64,000 nucleotides of DNA from CAZRXG01 sp964603985 (GCA_964603985.1 CAZRXG010000011.1:49863-113862); one strand, 5' to 3'. Positions 1-8,839 are shown, numbered from the stretch's first letter. Numbers and translations are program-made. Notes: a model not told the origin generated them from the letters alone.

Positions 1-109
1 ATACGAGGTACAATGCTCCGATAAAAGCCACCAGAAACGGGAGCAGCGTGAGCGCGTATATCAGCTTATCTCCACCCGACCATTCATACGTGGTATCCTG
101 CTCAATCAT
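1..109 (-). CDS. N-terminal fragment of a small membrane protein (cut by window start)
   Basis: An ATG at 109 on the minus strand opens a frame that stays open to base 1. The first 36 residues start MIEQDTTYEW and run into a hydrophobic stretch (about residues 17-36, with LLPFLVAFIGALYLV) that looks like a membrane helix. Only the N-terminus is visible, so no family can be named. It lies downstream of the glycosyltransferase gene in the same direction, with a 76-nt gap. Confidence 0.5.
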   Translation of the reverse strand, partial: MIEQDTTYEWSGGDKLIYALTLLPFLVAFIGALYLV

Positions 110-185
110 GATTTATTTATCCTTCGATAATTGCGTGTAAAGTGCTGCCCCCGTTTTACGTCTCCGGCAGCACAGGCACTATTCA

Positions 186-1457
186 TTATACCAGCGTGCC
201 CGTCGTCAAATACCTCTCGACGATCTCGACGGCCCGCCCCACGCCGTCCTCCGCGCCAATTTGCTGCCCCAACGCCGCCGCCCGCTGCTGCATGGCCCCG
301 TCACTCACCGCCACGTGAATGGCCTCCGCCAATCGCTCCGCCGTCAGTTTCTTACGTGGGATTGGCTCAGGCCCGACACCAAGGTCAGACACCCACCACC
401 CCCAGTAGAACTGGTCGCCGAAGAACGGCACGATGATCGTTGGGATGCCCGCCCGCAGCCCCGCCGCCGTCGTCCCTGCCCCACCGTGATGGACAACTGC
501 TGCCATCTTTGGGAATAACCACTCGTGCGGCGCGAAATCGATCCGCAGGATGTTGTCCGGCAGTCCGGCTTCGCCCAACTCGCTCCAGCCGCCAAGCAGG
601 ATCGCCCGGCAGTCTGCGATCTCCAGCGCTTCGATGATCAGCCGGGTGATCTCTTCGCGCTCGTGATCAACCATGCTCCCGAATCCAACGTAGATCGGAG
701 GCGGGCCGCCTGTGAGAAAATCCAGCAGCGCGGCGGGTGGCTCGTAGCCCTCCGACTGGTCGAGAAACCAGTAGCCCACAACCTGTATGTTATCGCCCCA
801 GTCGGGCGGCTTGGGGATGACCGATGGGCTGTAGCCGTATACGTAGTGGACTGTCACGTCGGTATCGGCGCGCCAGTAGTAACCGGCGCTCAGAGGGGGC
901 AGGTCTAACACTGTCGCCCGGCACTCATTGGTCAATGGGAGCATAAAATTGAAGAAAAACTGGTTGGCGAGCTTGATTGACAGGTAATTGTACATCCCCT
1001 TGAACGGCAGCCAGCGCGGCGGCCCGGCATTCATGCCGTGGAAAGCACGGGTCGGCGAGACCGGCTGCAGGTAGGCGGCGAGGGTCGGGATGCCGCGCTT
1101 CTCTGCGACATGGTACCCGGCCAAAGACAGGAGCGAGTTGAGCAGCAGGTCGGCTCCCTCGGCGGCCTCGTCCGTGGCACGAAATATCATGTCCAGGCTC
1201 AGCTTATACTTCTCATTAAGCCAGCGCGTGAACCGAATCGGGTCTCTGCCGAGGTCGGCGACGGCCTCCTGCAGCAGCATCTCGCGTGGGTCGAGGTGTA
1301 TCGGGTGGAAGTCCAACCCATGCTCGCGGACAGACGATTCAAAAATGGCATGGGTCAGCAGGCGGACGTTATGCCCTGCCTGTTTCAACCCTTTGCCAAG
1401 TGCGATATAGGGTTGGATGTCACCACGCGTTCCAAACGAGTTGATCGTGATGTGCAT
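186..1457 (-). CDS. GT1-family glycosyltransferase (UGT/sterol glucosyltransferase-like)
   Basis: 423-residue enzyme expected to transfer a sugar from a nucleotide sugar to a lipid, sterol or other hydrophobic acceptor in the cytoplasm. The N-terminus (ITINSFGTRGDIQPYIALG) is the typical acceptor-side start of this family, and the C-terminal donor-binding signature is clear: HHGGAGTT at residues 323-330, then GIPTIIVPFFGDQ with the Asp-Gln pair that contacts the sugar. The start was set at the internal ATG (MHITINSF) rather than five codons upstream because the family begins right at this beta strand. Its leader holds several perfect hairpins. Acceptor and sugar cannot be told from sequence. 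Confidence 0.9.
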   Translation of the reverse strand: MHITINSFGTRGDIQPYIALGKGLKQAGHNVRLLTHAIFESSVREHGLDFHPIHLDPREMLLQEAVADLGRDPIRFTRWLNEKYKLSLDMIFRATDEAAEGADLLLNSLLSLAGYHVAEKRGIPTLAAYLQPVSPTRAFHGMNAGPPRWLPFKGMYNYLSIKLANQFFFNFMLPLTNECRATVLDLPPLSAGYYWRADTDVTVHYVYGYSPSVIPKPPDWGDNIQVVGYWFLDQSEGYEPPAALLDFLTGGPPPIYVGFGSMVDHEREEITRLIIEALEIADCRAILLGGWSELGEAGLPDNILRIDFAPHEWLFPKMAAVVHHGGAGTTAAGLRAGIPTIIVPFFGDQFYWGWWVSDLGVGPEPIPRKKLTAERLAEAIHVAVSDGAMQQRAAALGQQIGAEDGVGRAVEIVERYLTTGTLV

Positions 1458-1518
1458 GCTCTGTCTCCGCATGCCGGGTGGCGTGCAGCGGGCGTCACTT
1501 CACTCCATTTCCAGGAAG

Positions 1519-1616
1519 CCCCCACCTGTGGTGGGGGAGGAATGGCCGGAGCCGAAGGCTCCGCAGGGCGAAGCCCTGATGGAGTGCCCAAGCAAACCGG
1601 TTCCCGAAGGGATTTT
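1519..1616. other. Cluster of short perfect hairpins between two minus-strand genes
   Basis: The 176-nt gap between the glycosyltransferase and the upstream membrane-protein gene holds at least four small inverted repeats: CCCCCACC/GGTGGGGG at 1519-1537, CGGAGCC/GGCTCCG at 1547-1563, CAGGGC/GCCCTG at about 1564-1578, and TCCC/GGGA at about 1602-1612. The last three have a GAA (TTC on the minus strand) loop. No T-run follows, so they are not obvious terminators. They could be a processed leader, a REP-like element, or a structured end of the upstream transcript. Confidence 0.45.
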
Positions 1617-1633
1617 GAGGTTTGCCGTTCACC

Positions 1634-2635
1634 TCATGGGTCGCGCACGCAGCGATAACTGTGTCGGGGATTGCCCCCGCCCTGATAGGTGGCGTTCACC
1701 CACCCATTGTAGCTGACGAAATAGGCTTCCCGCTCGTCGTAAGCCTCAAACGCCCAGTAGTAGATCGGGGGCGCGGTCGGGTCCCAGAGCGGCGTCTCTT
1801 TGTCCGGCTCGACCTCGCATTCCATCCGGCCCAGGTCGCCGCCCCAGGTGCAGCCCGCCGACTTGCCGTCTCGCACCAGCGAGCGGGCGATCTCGTCCAC
1901 CGTCGGCATACGCCAGATGTCTTGCGGCGTGTCCAGCAGGGTCAGGCCGTCCTCGCTCAGGTAGCGGCACAGATTGGTCGCGGCCATGTCCTCTTCGTCG
2001 GCGAGCGGCTGGGACTTGTCCTCGAAGCCCACCGGCTCCCGGCCGTACAGCGCCACCGACCGCCACGAGGGATACCCTCCCCAGGGCTGCCGGTAGTTCC
2101 AGCCTGGACCTTCCGGGGCCCAGACCAACGTCACACCGCTGCCCGCGATCAGCCGCGCCGAGCGATCCCCGTCGTCGAGGCGGGTCAGCACACGCGGCAG
2201 GTTGTAGATTGAGACGCCGATCACGGTCAGCAGGTAAGCGCCCAGCGCGATGGTGACGCGTGGCCGCCGGAGCAGCCAGTGACGTTCCGGCAGCGCTTCT
2301 GATGCGGTGCGGCGCTCGCGGCGCAGGCGCGCGTCGAGCAGGAACAGGCCCCCGATCACGACTAATGTGCCGCTGAGCAGCAGATTGCTCCACGCCCGGT
2401 TGACGACCAGCCGCCCCGCCTCGAAGCGCGGCCTGAACCACCACAGCGTGAACAGCGTCCCCACCGCGATCAAGGCCCAGCCCCCCACGCGCGGCCACCG
2501 GAAGGCCGCCAGCGCCAGCAGCAGGCAGACTGTGCCGGGGATCAGGTAAACCGGCGCGGCGTACCAGGGTTCGTGCCAGCCTTCATAGTACATCTCGGCT
2601 GCGCCCCAATACGTCCAGGCCAGCATAAACAGCAC
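1634..2635 (-). CDS. Membrane protein with C-terminal DUF1566-like domain
   Basis: About 333 residues. Four or so hydrophobic helices fill the first 190 residues (for example WYAAPVYLIPGTVCLLLALAA, cut here to show the first). The soluble C-terminal ~140 residues carry the pattern of a DUF1566/Lcl C-terminal domain: RMPTVDEIARSL, a YYWAFEA strand and a final SYRCVRDP. The start is uncertain. The only standard start in frame is GTG at 2635, which falls inside a helix; the frame stays open upstream to about 2770 (residues reading KKFARLLPAILTTGLLVLF) but has no ATG, GTG or TTG there. The true start may be a rare codon, or a base may be missing. Function unknown. Confidence 0.7.
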   Translation of the reverse strand: MLFMLAWTYWGAAEMYYEGWHEPWYAAPVYLIPGTVCLLLALAAFRWPRVGGWALIAVGTLFTLWWFRPRFEAGRLVVNRAWSNLLLSGTLVVIGGLFLLDARLRRERRTASEALPERHWLLRRPRVTIALGAYLLTVIGVSIYNLPRVLTRLDDGDRSARLIAGSGVTLVWAPEGPGWNYRQPWGGYPSWRSVALYGREPVGFEDKSQPLADEEDMAATNLCRYLSEDGLTLLDTPQDIWRMPTVDEIARSLVRDGKSAGCTWGGDLGRMECEVEPDKETPLWDPTAPPIYYWAFEAYDEREAYFVSYNGWVNATYQGGGNPRHSYRCVRDP

Positions 2636-2720
2636 GAGCAGGCCCGTCGTGAGGATGGCGGGCAGCAGCCTGGCGAACTTCTTCCCGGTCGTGATGCGCC
2701 TCCCGGTTGTCGTGGGCAGC

Positions 2721-4229
2721 CTACAGCCCGTAGATCTCGCCGTACTTGGTCTTGAGGTAGTTCATGTACGGCTCCCACTGCAGCGGGCCGCCCGTCACGC
2801 GCTCGGCCAGCTCGGGGAAGGTGAACTTGCTGCCGTGCCGGTGGATGTTCTCGCGCTGCCAGGCCAGCACGTTCTCGAACTGCCCCGCCTCGATCTCGGC
2901 GGTGACGCCGGGGTTGTCGGCCTGCAGCTTTTCCCACAACTGCACCGCGAAGATGCTGCCCAGCAGGTAGTCGGGGAAGTAGCCCAGCAGCCCACTCGCC
3001 CAGTGGATGTCCTGCATGACGCCCTCGCTGTCGGTGGGCGGGACGATCCCCAGGTACGTCTCCATGCGGGCGTTCCACTCGGCGGGCAGGTCGGCGACCT
3101 TGACGCGCCCGTTGAGGATGTCGTTCTCCAGCTCGAAGCGCAGGATGATGTGCAGCCCGTAGGTCACCTCGTCGGCCTCGACGCGGATCAGCGACGGCTC
3201 GGACTTGTTCAGCGCCCGGTAGAAGGTCTCCAGGTCAACGTCGTCAAACTGCGGGGCGAAGGCAGCCTGGAGCCTGGGGTAGAAGTGCGTCCAGAAAGCG
3301 CGGCTCCGCCCCACGACGTTCTCGTAGAAGCGCGACTGCGCCTCGTGGGTCGACATGCCGGAGCCGGTCCCCAGCGGGGTGCGGTACAGCGCCGGGCTGA
3401 CGTTCTGCTCGTACATGGCGTGGCCGCTCTCGTGGATCACGCTCATCAGGTTGCTGATCGGGTCGTCGCGGTGGATGCGGGTGGTGATGCGCACGTCGTC
3501 GGGTGAGAAGCCGGTGGTGAAGGGATGCGCCGACAGGTCGAGCCGCCCGCGCTCGAAGTCGTACCCGATGGCCGCCGACACCTCCCGGCCAAAGGCCATC
3601 TGGCGCTCCTCGTCGAACTCCTGGTGCAGGGCGCTGTCGTCGACGGCGTCCCGGTGCTCGACGATGGCCTGCACGAGCGCGATCAGGTCGGGCTTCAGGC
3701 CGGAGAACACCTCGTCGATGAAGGCATAAGTCAACCCCGGATCGAAGGCGTCGAGCAGGGCGTCGTACAGGTTGCCCGATTCGCTGCCCAGCGCCTCGGC
3801 GTAGCGCATCCGTAGCGCGATTATCTTGTCCAGGTGCGGCTCAAAGGCGGCGAAGTCGTTCTCCTGTCTGGACTTGCGCCATGCCTCAACGCCGAGCGTG
3901 GTGGCGTGGGCCAGCTCCCGGACAAGCTCGCCCGGCACCTTGACCTGCTTGAGGTACTCGCGCCGGGTGACGCGGATCAGGCTGGCCTCGTCCGAGTCGT
4001 AGTCGAGCTTGTCGAGGTGGGCGGCCAGGTCTTCGAGCAGCGCGCCGACCTCCTCCGCGACGAAGTACTCGTGGGCCAGCCCGCGCAGCGTGCTTATCTG
4101 GTCGGCGCGGGCGTGCGCGCCGCCGGGCGGCATGTAGGTCTCCTGATCCCACTCCAGCAAGGCGGCGGCGTTGGCGAGGTCGGTCACGCGGGCCAGGTGC
4201 GTTTTGAGCTGCTCAAGTTTCTCTTCCAT
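2721..4229 (-). CDS. M32 family metallocarboxypeptidase (Taq carboxypeptidase-like)
   Basis: 502-residue zinc or cobalt carboxypeptidase that removes C-terminal residues from peptides in the cytoplasm. The HEXXH metal site is seen as HESGH at residues 266-270 inside SVIHESGHAMYEQN, and the family-typical DVRITTR precedes it at 245-251. Length matches the family (about 500). The start was placed at MEEKLEQL (4229) because AAGGAG lies just upstream; a longer frame to 4271 lacks this. A terminator and tRNA-Cys lie upstream, so it is probably transcribed on its own. Confidence 0.93.
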   Translation of the reverse strand: MEEKLEQLKTHLARVTDLANAAALLEWDQETYMPPGGAHARADQISTLRGLAHEYFVAEEVGALLEDLAAHLDKLDYDSDEASLIRVTRREYLKQVKVPGELVRELAHATTLGVEAWRKSRQENDFAAFEPHLDKIIALRMRYAEALGSESGNLYDALLDAFDPGLTYAFIDEVFSGLKPDLIALVQAIVEHRDAVDDSALHQEFDEERQMAFGREVSAAIGYDFERGRLDLSAHPFTTGFSPDDVRITTRIHRDDPISNLMSVIHESGHAMYEQNVSPALYRTPLGTGSGMSTHEAQSRFYENVVGRSRAFWTHFYPRLQAAFAPQFDDVDLETFYRALNKSEPSLIRVEADEVTYGLHIILRFELENDILNGRVKVADLPAEWNARMETYLGIVPPTDSEGVMQDIHWASGLLGYFPDYLLGSIFAVQLWEKLQADNPGVTAEIEAGQFENVLAWQRENIHRHGSKFTFPELAERVTGGPLQWEPYMNYLKTKYGEIYGL

Positions 4230-4280
4230 CGATGCTCCTTGGCTGAACGCAGATGCTCCTGTTACGTTCACGCATCACGC

Positions 4281-4308
4281 AAAAAGCCGAAGGCGTCGGC
4301 CCTCGGCT
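4281..4308 (-). terminator. Rho-independent terminator after tRNA-Cys
   Basis: On the minus strand a stem of about ten pairs (AGCCGAGGGC with GCCTTCGGCT, one G-U) closes on a CGAC loop and is followed by TTTTT. It lies just past the 3' end of tRNA-Cys and upstream of the M32 gene, so it probably ends the Gly-Cys tRNA transcript. Confidence 0.75.
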
Positions 4309-4323
4309 GCGTTGCGTGTCAGG

Positions 4324-4394
4324 AGGCGACGACCGGATTTGAACCGGTGTACGAGGTTTTGCAGACCTCTGCCTAACCACTCGGCCACGTCGCC
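4324..4394 (-). tRNA. tRNA-Cys (GCA)
   Basis: 71-nt cloverleaf on the minus strand. The acceptor stem pairs GGCGACG with CGTCGCC, the anticodon loop is CTGCAAA (anticodon GCA), and the T loop is GGTTCGAATCC. The 3' CCA is not encoded (CCT follows the discriminator). It follows tRNA-Gly by 51 nt and shares its promoter. Confidence 0.95.
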
Positions 4395-4445
4395 CCGTGC
4401 TGAGAAGATGAAAACGGGGGCAACACGTCCGTGTGAACCCCCTTA

Positions 4446-4517
<72 letters not shown>

Positions 4518-4527
4518 AGCTAGTCGC

Positions 4528-4556
4528 ATTATAGCAAAGTCACAGGTGAGATGCAA
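4528..4556 (-). promoter_or_regulatory. Sigma-70-type promoter of the tRNA-Gly/tRNA-Cys unit
   Basis: On the minus strand TTGCAT and a perfect TATAAT are separated by 17 nt, ending 10 nt before the first base of tRNA-Gly. Confidence 0.8.
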
Positions 4557-4625
4557 GGGTTGCACGCGGGGCGGGCGGCGGGAAACAACTGCAAAGGGTG
4601 TGGGTTAGTGCTCTTTGGCACGTCG

Positions 4626-5825
4626 TCAGGCAGCCGCCTCTTCCGTGTGCGGGGCGGGTGTTGACGGCACCTTCTTCTTGAGTGGGCGCATCCCGAACAG
4701 GAAGCGCGTGACGTTGGTTCGTTTCACCGCCAGGTCGTACACAGCAGCCGTCACCGCCAGCGCGCCGAGCATGATGGTCACGAACTTGACCAGCACGCCG
4801 GTCTCCCACCGCACCACGTAGAAGCCGATCACCACGATGGCGGTCTGGTGCAGGATATAGTAGGGATAGGATGCCTCGGCGGCATACTTCAGAAACCCGT
4901 TAGTGAAACTCAAGAATCGCTTGCCGTAGGCCAGAAAGGCGATCAGCGCGAACCACGAGCCAAACGACTCAAAATAGACCTCGATGGCTTTAGCGGCCCA
5001 TGCCGGGACGAGCTCATACCACCCCGCCAGGTAGAAGACGGGCAGCGCCAAAAGGGGCACCGGCCCCAGCAAGAGCGCAGCGAGTCTGTGCCTGTCTACC
5101 GCCTCTCCGAAACGGGCGTCCGACATCAGGATGAAACCGAGAATGAAGAACGTCAGGTAGGTCAGCGGCTGCCCTCCGGCTACGTCTGGGTCGGAGCTCG
5201 CGAACAGGATCACCACGCTGAACAGAAAGATCGCACCGGGCCGTGTGCAGAAGGCGGCCAGCCAGTTAATCACGCGCCTTCCCGATTCCCGGTTGAAATA
5301 CAGAAAAAGCGGCAGTGCGACCAGAGAATAGACAAACAGGTGAATGATGAACCACAGTTGTCCCCAGGTATGTGTCCCCAGGTAATAGTCTTCATGGCCT
5401 TTGGGGAGAACCTGGAAGAAGCGCGGAAGCCAGTGCCAGTAGGATGCAGTGTAGTCGGAGTTGTGGAAACGCAGGCCCAGGTAGGACTGCGGGGGAATGA
5501 GCACCAGCACGCCGAAAATAAAGGGCACCAGCAGCCGCTTGACCCGTTCTCCAACGTACTGGCCGCCGCCCCGGAAGCGCAGCGCGAAGCACGTGGAAGC
5601 ACCCGCCAGCACGAAGAACAACGGCATGTGCCAGGGACTGAAGTAGATTACCAGGTAGGACAGTGCGCTGCTGAGCAGTTCATTCTTGACATAGAATTCC
5701 TCCCCGATATTGAAGATGCGGGCGGTATGGAAGGGAAAGAGCAGCAGCACCGCCAGCACTCGCAGCCAATCGATATCCCACCGACGCTGCGGTCTGACCG
5801 GCTCGTCAGCGGCTTGGGCGTTCAT
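4626..5825 (-). CDS. Acyltransferase 3 family integral membrane protein
   Basis: 399-residue polytopic protein with about ten hydrophobic helices. It opens with the family signature DIDWLRVLAVLLLFPFHTARI, holding the conserved His, and ends with SYPYYILHQTAIVVIGFYVV and a short charged tail. Members move acyl groups onto sugars, glucans or lipids at the membrane (OafA/MdoC type). The substrate cannot be inferred: neighbours are tRNAs and a TIR gene. Start ATG at 5825. Confidence 0.88.
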   Translation of the reverse strand: MNAQAADEPVRPQRRWDIDWLRVLAVLLLFPFHTARIFNIGEEFYVKNELLSSALSYLVIYFSPWHMPLFFVLAGASTCFALRFRGGGQYVGERVKRLLVPFIFGVLVLIPPQSYLGLRFHNSDYTASYWHWLPRFFQVLPKGHEDYYLGTHTWGQLWFIIHLFVYSLVALPLFLYFNRESGRRVINWLAAFCTRPGAIFLFSVVILFASSDPDVAGGQPLTYLTFFILGFILMSDARFGEAVDRHRLAALLLGPVPLLALPVFYLAGWYELVPAWAAKAIEVYFESFGSWFALIAFLAYGKRFLSFTNGFLKYAAEASYPYYILHQTAIVVIGFYVVRWETGVLVKFVTIMLGALAVTAAVYDLAVKRTNVTRFLFGMRPLKKKVPSTPAPHTEEAAA

Positions 5826-5954
5826 CGATTTCCTCCGGCTTGTTGCGAATAGGGCGGACCTCCAATCATATGCTGAGAGTACGACGATACCCTGGGCCTG
5901 TCAAGAGGGGCGGGCCTGATTGTTATTCTCAAATAAAAGTGACCTCCGAAGGAC

Positions 5955-6097
5955 TGGCCCTTCGCCGCCTCCCACACCGAGCTGATGTCGTGCCCGGCCA
6001 CGTTAACCGGGGCGTTCACGTCGCCGCCTATGTGGACTTCCAGACGGATTTCGTCGGGCGGGGCGCGCAGGCGCGTCAGGCGTCCTCCTTGCGCCAC
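5955..6097 (-). pseudogene. Duplicated 5' fragment of the TIR-NB-ARC-TPR gene
   Basis: Bases 5957-6068 repeat, almost letter for letter, the first ~105 nt of the STAND gene that begins at 8748. Both encode PDEIRLEVHIGGDVN and on through ISSVWEAAKG. In this copy the ATG has become CCG, and the similarity stops after WEAAKG, where unrelated sequence follows. A frame from a GTG at 6097, overlapping the 3' end of the STAND gene, reads through the fragment for 91 codons, but it is probably not a gene. This looks like the stump of a lost tandem paralogue. Confidence 0.8.
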
Positions 6098-8748
6098 TGC
6101 GCCAACACCTGCCGGTACTCGTCGATTGAGGTGCCGCTCCCGTCGTATTGGAGGCCTGCCTCCTCCAGCACCCTGATCGCCTCCTCCAGCAAGGGGGTGG
6201 CCTCGGCGCGGCGGCCCGGCAGTGGTGTATCGTGCAGCAGTCCGGCGATGTTGGTAAGCAGCACGGCGACATGCTGTACCGCCCCGATTGCGCGGAAGAT
6301 GGGCAGCGCCCGCTCGTAGTAATCGAGCGCCTTTTGCGGCCGGCCGGTGGCGTCGTAGACCCCGCCGATGTTGTTGAGCGTGGTGGCCAGTCCGGCCCGG
6401 TCGCCCACCTCCTCGAAGATGGGCAGCGCCCGCTCGTAGTATTCGAGCGCCTTCTCCGGCTGCCTGGCGGCGTAATACACACCTGCAATGTTGTTGAGCG
6501 TGACGGCCAGCCCGGCCCGGTCGCCCACCTCCTCTCTGATGGGCAGCGCCCGCCGGTAGTATTCGAGCGCCTGCTCCGGTTGGCCGGTGGTGCGGTAGAC
6601 CATGCCGATGTTGTTGAGCGTGACGGCCAACCTGGCCCGGTTACCCACCTCCTCGAAGATGGGCAGCGCCCGCTCGAAGTATTCGAGCGCCTTCTCCGGC
6701 TGCCTGGCGGCGTAATACACACCTGCAATGTTGTTGAGCGTGGCGGCCAGCCCGGCCCGGTCGCCAAGCTCTTCGCTGATGACTGCGTCGCGCTCGTAGT
6801 ATGCCAGCGCCTCCCTCGGCTGCCCGCGGTCGTCGTGCCACAGACCGAGTTCGTTCAGCAGCAGGCTTTCACGTTCCTGATCGCCCAGCAGGCGCGCCGC
6901 CGCCAGCCCGGCCCGCAGCCAGCGTCGCCCGTCGTGCACCCGGCGGTCATACACGTATTTGTACGTCGCCCGCGCCATCGCCATCGCCGCCCGCGCCGCC
7001 GCCTCGTCATAAGGCGGGCGCTCTCCCGGCGGCTCCGGCCCGCCCAGCGCCTCGATCACGTCCTCGTCCAACAGGTTGCACGTCAACTCCGCCGCGTGCG
7101 CGATGTTGGCTGCCTGCCGGTCGGCCTCGCGCCAGTCCTCGCGCACGGCGCGGGCGATGCCGAAGTAGTGATCCGCGTGGCGGCCTGCGGCGGCTTCTGC
7201 TTTGTCGGCATCCCGGTTCAGCAGCCCCAGCGCGTAGGCGTGCAGCACCACGTGCTGCCGGTAGCCGTCCGCCTCGCGCGCCAGCAGCGCGTAGCCGACC
7301 AGCGCCGCCAGCGCCTCCTCTGCCGCCTCGTCGTCTTCCTCCTCCCACACCGCCGCCACCGCCCCGGCGTCGAACGGCGCGCCCTCGGCGAACATGCCCA
7401 GCGCCGCGAAGCGCTCCACCAGGCGCGGGTTGGCCCGCTCCAGTGCCTCGCGCGTCGCGTCCAGGCTGACCAGCAGGCTGGTGTGCTTGGTGGGATCGAG
7501 GCCGGGCACGTGGGCCGCGATCTTCGAGATGTCGCCTCCCCTGATGCGCGCCTCCAGCCGCTCGACCTGTGTGGGCAGGTCGGGCATGTGCCGGTAGCGC
7601 CCCGCCGCCAGCTCCAGCGCGAGCGCGTGCCCGTCGACCGCGCGGTGCAGCCGGATGAGCGTCTCATCGCCGGGCGGCGGATCGAGATCGGCCAGCCGGT
7701 CGCGCAGCAGCGCCACGCCGTCGGCCTGGTTGAGCTTGTGCAGGCAGTAGACGCGCGCGCCCAGCGCCCGGACGAACGCCTCGCTGCGCGTCGTGAGGAT
7801 GCGGTCGGCGTCGGGCGGCAGCGCTTCGAGCAGTTGGCGCACCGCCTCGCCGTCCTCCGGCCACACGTCGTCGATCAGGGCCAGCAGCTCGCCGTGACGG
7901 GCCAGCAGCGCGCGCACCTCGCCGGGCGTCGGGTCCCGGTCGGGCAGTTCGCCCAGCGCGTATCCGGCCCACTCGCGCAGCGTGTCCTGCACGTCGCGCG
8001 GCGACTGTCCCCGGCGCTCGATGATCACGCCGCCGGGGTAGCGCGCGCCGACCCGACGCAGCAGCTCCTCGGCCAGCATCGTCTTACCGATGCCGCCCAT
8101 CCCGTGCACGGCGGCGATGGCGAGCGCGTCCTGCCCCTCGCGCAGCATGTCGTAGACCGCCTTCAATTCGTCCTGCCGCCCGATGAACGTGCGCGACACC
8201 GGCGGCGTCTTGTCGACCAGCCATTTGCCCCGCCGGTGAAGCTGCTTCTCAATCGCCGCCTTCAGCCTGCCGAAGCTCTCGTCGTCGAGCGTCGTCACGT
8301 CGGCGTACTGGATGCGCTCGGCGGCGAAGTGGTCGGGGTAGTCGCATTGTTCCATCATGGCCGGGATGACCGGCGCGAACAGGCGCAGGGCTTCGGTCTG
8401 CTCGTAGTGCGCCCAGGGGTGCTTTTCCGCGTCGACTGAGCGCGGCGTCAGGACGACGACCACCGCCACGCACTTCCGCAGTCCCCGGTCGATCTCGCGC
8501 TTCCAGTCGTCGCCCCCTTCGATGTTCTCACGGTCGTACCAGGTGGTGTACCCGGCCTCTTGCAGCCGCTCCACCAGCGGCTCGACGTACTTTTTGCGGT
8601 CGGCGCTGGCGTAGCTGACGAACACCGGCGGGTCGAAGGGGCGACCCTTCGCCGCCTCCCACACCGAGCTGATGTCGTGCCCGGCCACGTTGACCGGGGC
8701 GTTCACGTCGCCGCCTATGTGGACTTCCAGACGGATTTCGTCGGGCAT
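6076..8748 (-). CDS. TIR-NB-ARC-TPR STAND protein (putative defence NADase/NTPase)
   Basis: 890 residues. Order: a short Gly-rich beta motif (9-26), TIR domain (about 40-155), NB-ARC NTPase (about 185-510), then TPRs of exactly 40 residues (about 626-865). TIR: FVSYASAD at 43-50; W112 and E116 sit like the W-C-x-x-E of NAD-cleaving TIRs, so the catalytic Glu is kept. NTPase: P-loop GMGGIGKT (216-223), Walker B LLALIDDVW (288-296), ILTTRS (317-322). By analogy with plant NLR-like bacterial STANDs the TPRs would sense a trigger, the NTPase oligomerise, and TIR destroy NAD+; this is inference. AGGAGC precedes the ATG. It stands alone, divergent from tRNA-Ser. Confidence 0.92.
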   Translation of the reverse strand: MPDEIRLEVHIGGDVNAPVNVAGHDISSVWEAAKGRPFDPPVFVSYASADRKKYVEPLVERLQEAGYTTWYDRENIEGGDDWKREIDRGLRKCVAVVVVLTPRSVDAEKHPWAHYEQTEALRLFAPVIPAMMEQCDYPDHFAAERIQYADVTTLDDESFGRLKAAIEKQLHRRGKWLVDKTPPVSRTFIGRQDELKAVYDMLREGQDALAIAAVHGMGGIGKTMLAEELLRRVGARYPGGVIIERRGQSPRDVQDTLREWAGYALGELPDRDPTPGEVRALLARHGELLALIDDVWPEDGEAVRQLLEALPPDADRILTTRSEAFVRALGARVYCLHKLNQADGVALLRDRLADLDPPPGDETLIRLHRAVDGHALALELAAGRYRHMPDLPTQVERLEARIRGGDISKIAAHVPGLDPTKHTSLLVSLDATREALERANPRLVERFAALGMFAEGAPFDAGAVAAVWEEEDDEAAEEALAALVGYALLAREADGYRQHVVLHAYALGLLNRDADKAEAAAGRHADHYFGIARAVREDWREADRQAANIAHAAELTCNLLDEDVIEALGGPEPPGERPPYDEAAARAAMAMARATYKYVYDRRVHDGRRWLRAGLAAARLLGDQERESLLLNELGLWHDDRGQPREALAYYERDAVISEELGDRAGLAATLNNIAGVYYAARQPEKALEYFERALPIFEEVGNRARLAVTLNNIGMVYRTTGQPEQALEYYRRALPIREEVGDRAGLAVTLNNIAGVYYAARQPEKALEYYERALPIFEEVGDRAGLATTLNNIGGVYDATGRPQKALDYYERALPIFRAIGAVQHVAVLLTNIAGLLHDTPLPGRRAEATPLLEEAIRVLEEAGLQYDGSGTSIDEYRQVLAQWRKEDA
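6300..6800 (-). repeat. Near-identical 120-bp tandem repeats encoding TPRs
   Basis: Four to five 120-bp units encode 40-residue TPRs of the STAND protein. Units at 6421-6540 and 6661-6780 differ at only a handful of positions, while the unit between them is more distant, an alternating pattern that suggests recent duplication or gene conversion of a repeat pair. Confidence 0.85.
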
Positions 8749-8839
8749 GGCGCGCTCCTGTCGCAGACCGTGTTACTTTCTATGAAACACTGAAAGCGCG
8801 CGCGTGTCAAGCCACGTGTGTCAAGTGCGCGCCTGCCGG

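Noticed and set aside
5822..6097. 91-codon frame through the duplicated STAND fragment as a gene
   Set aside because: The part that matches stops after 25 or so residues, the original start codon is lost, and the remainder has no pattern. Kept only as a pseudogene fragment.
6148..8439. 763-codon open frame on the plus strand opposite the STAND gene
   Set aside because: It is antisense to a gene with clear TIR, NB-ARC and TPR motifs. High GC makes stops rare on the opposite strand, and its translation is an Arg/Gln/Val-rich shadow without family motifs.
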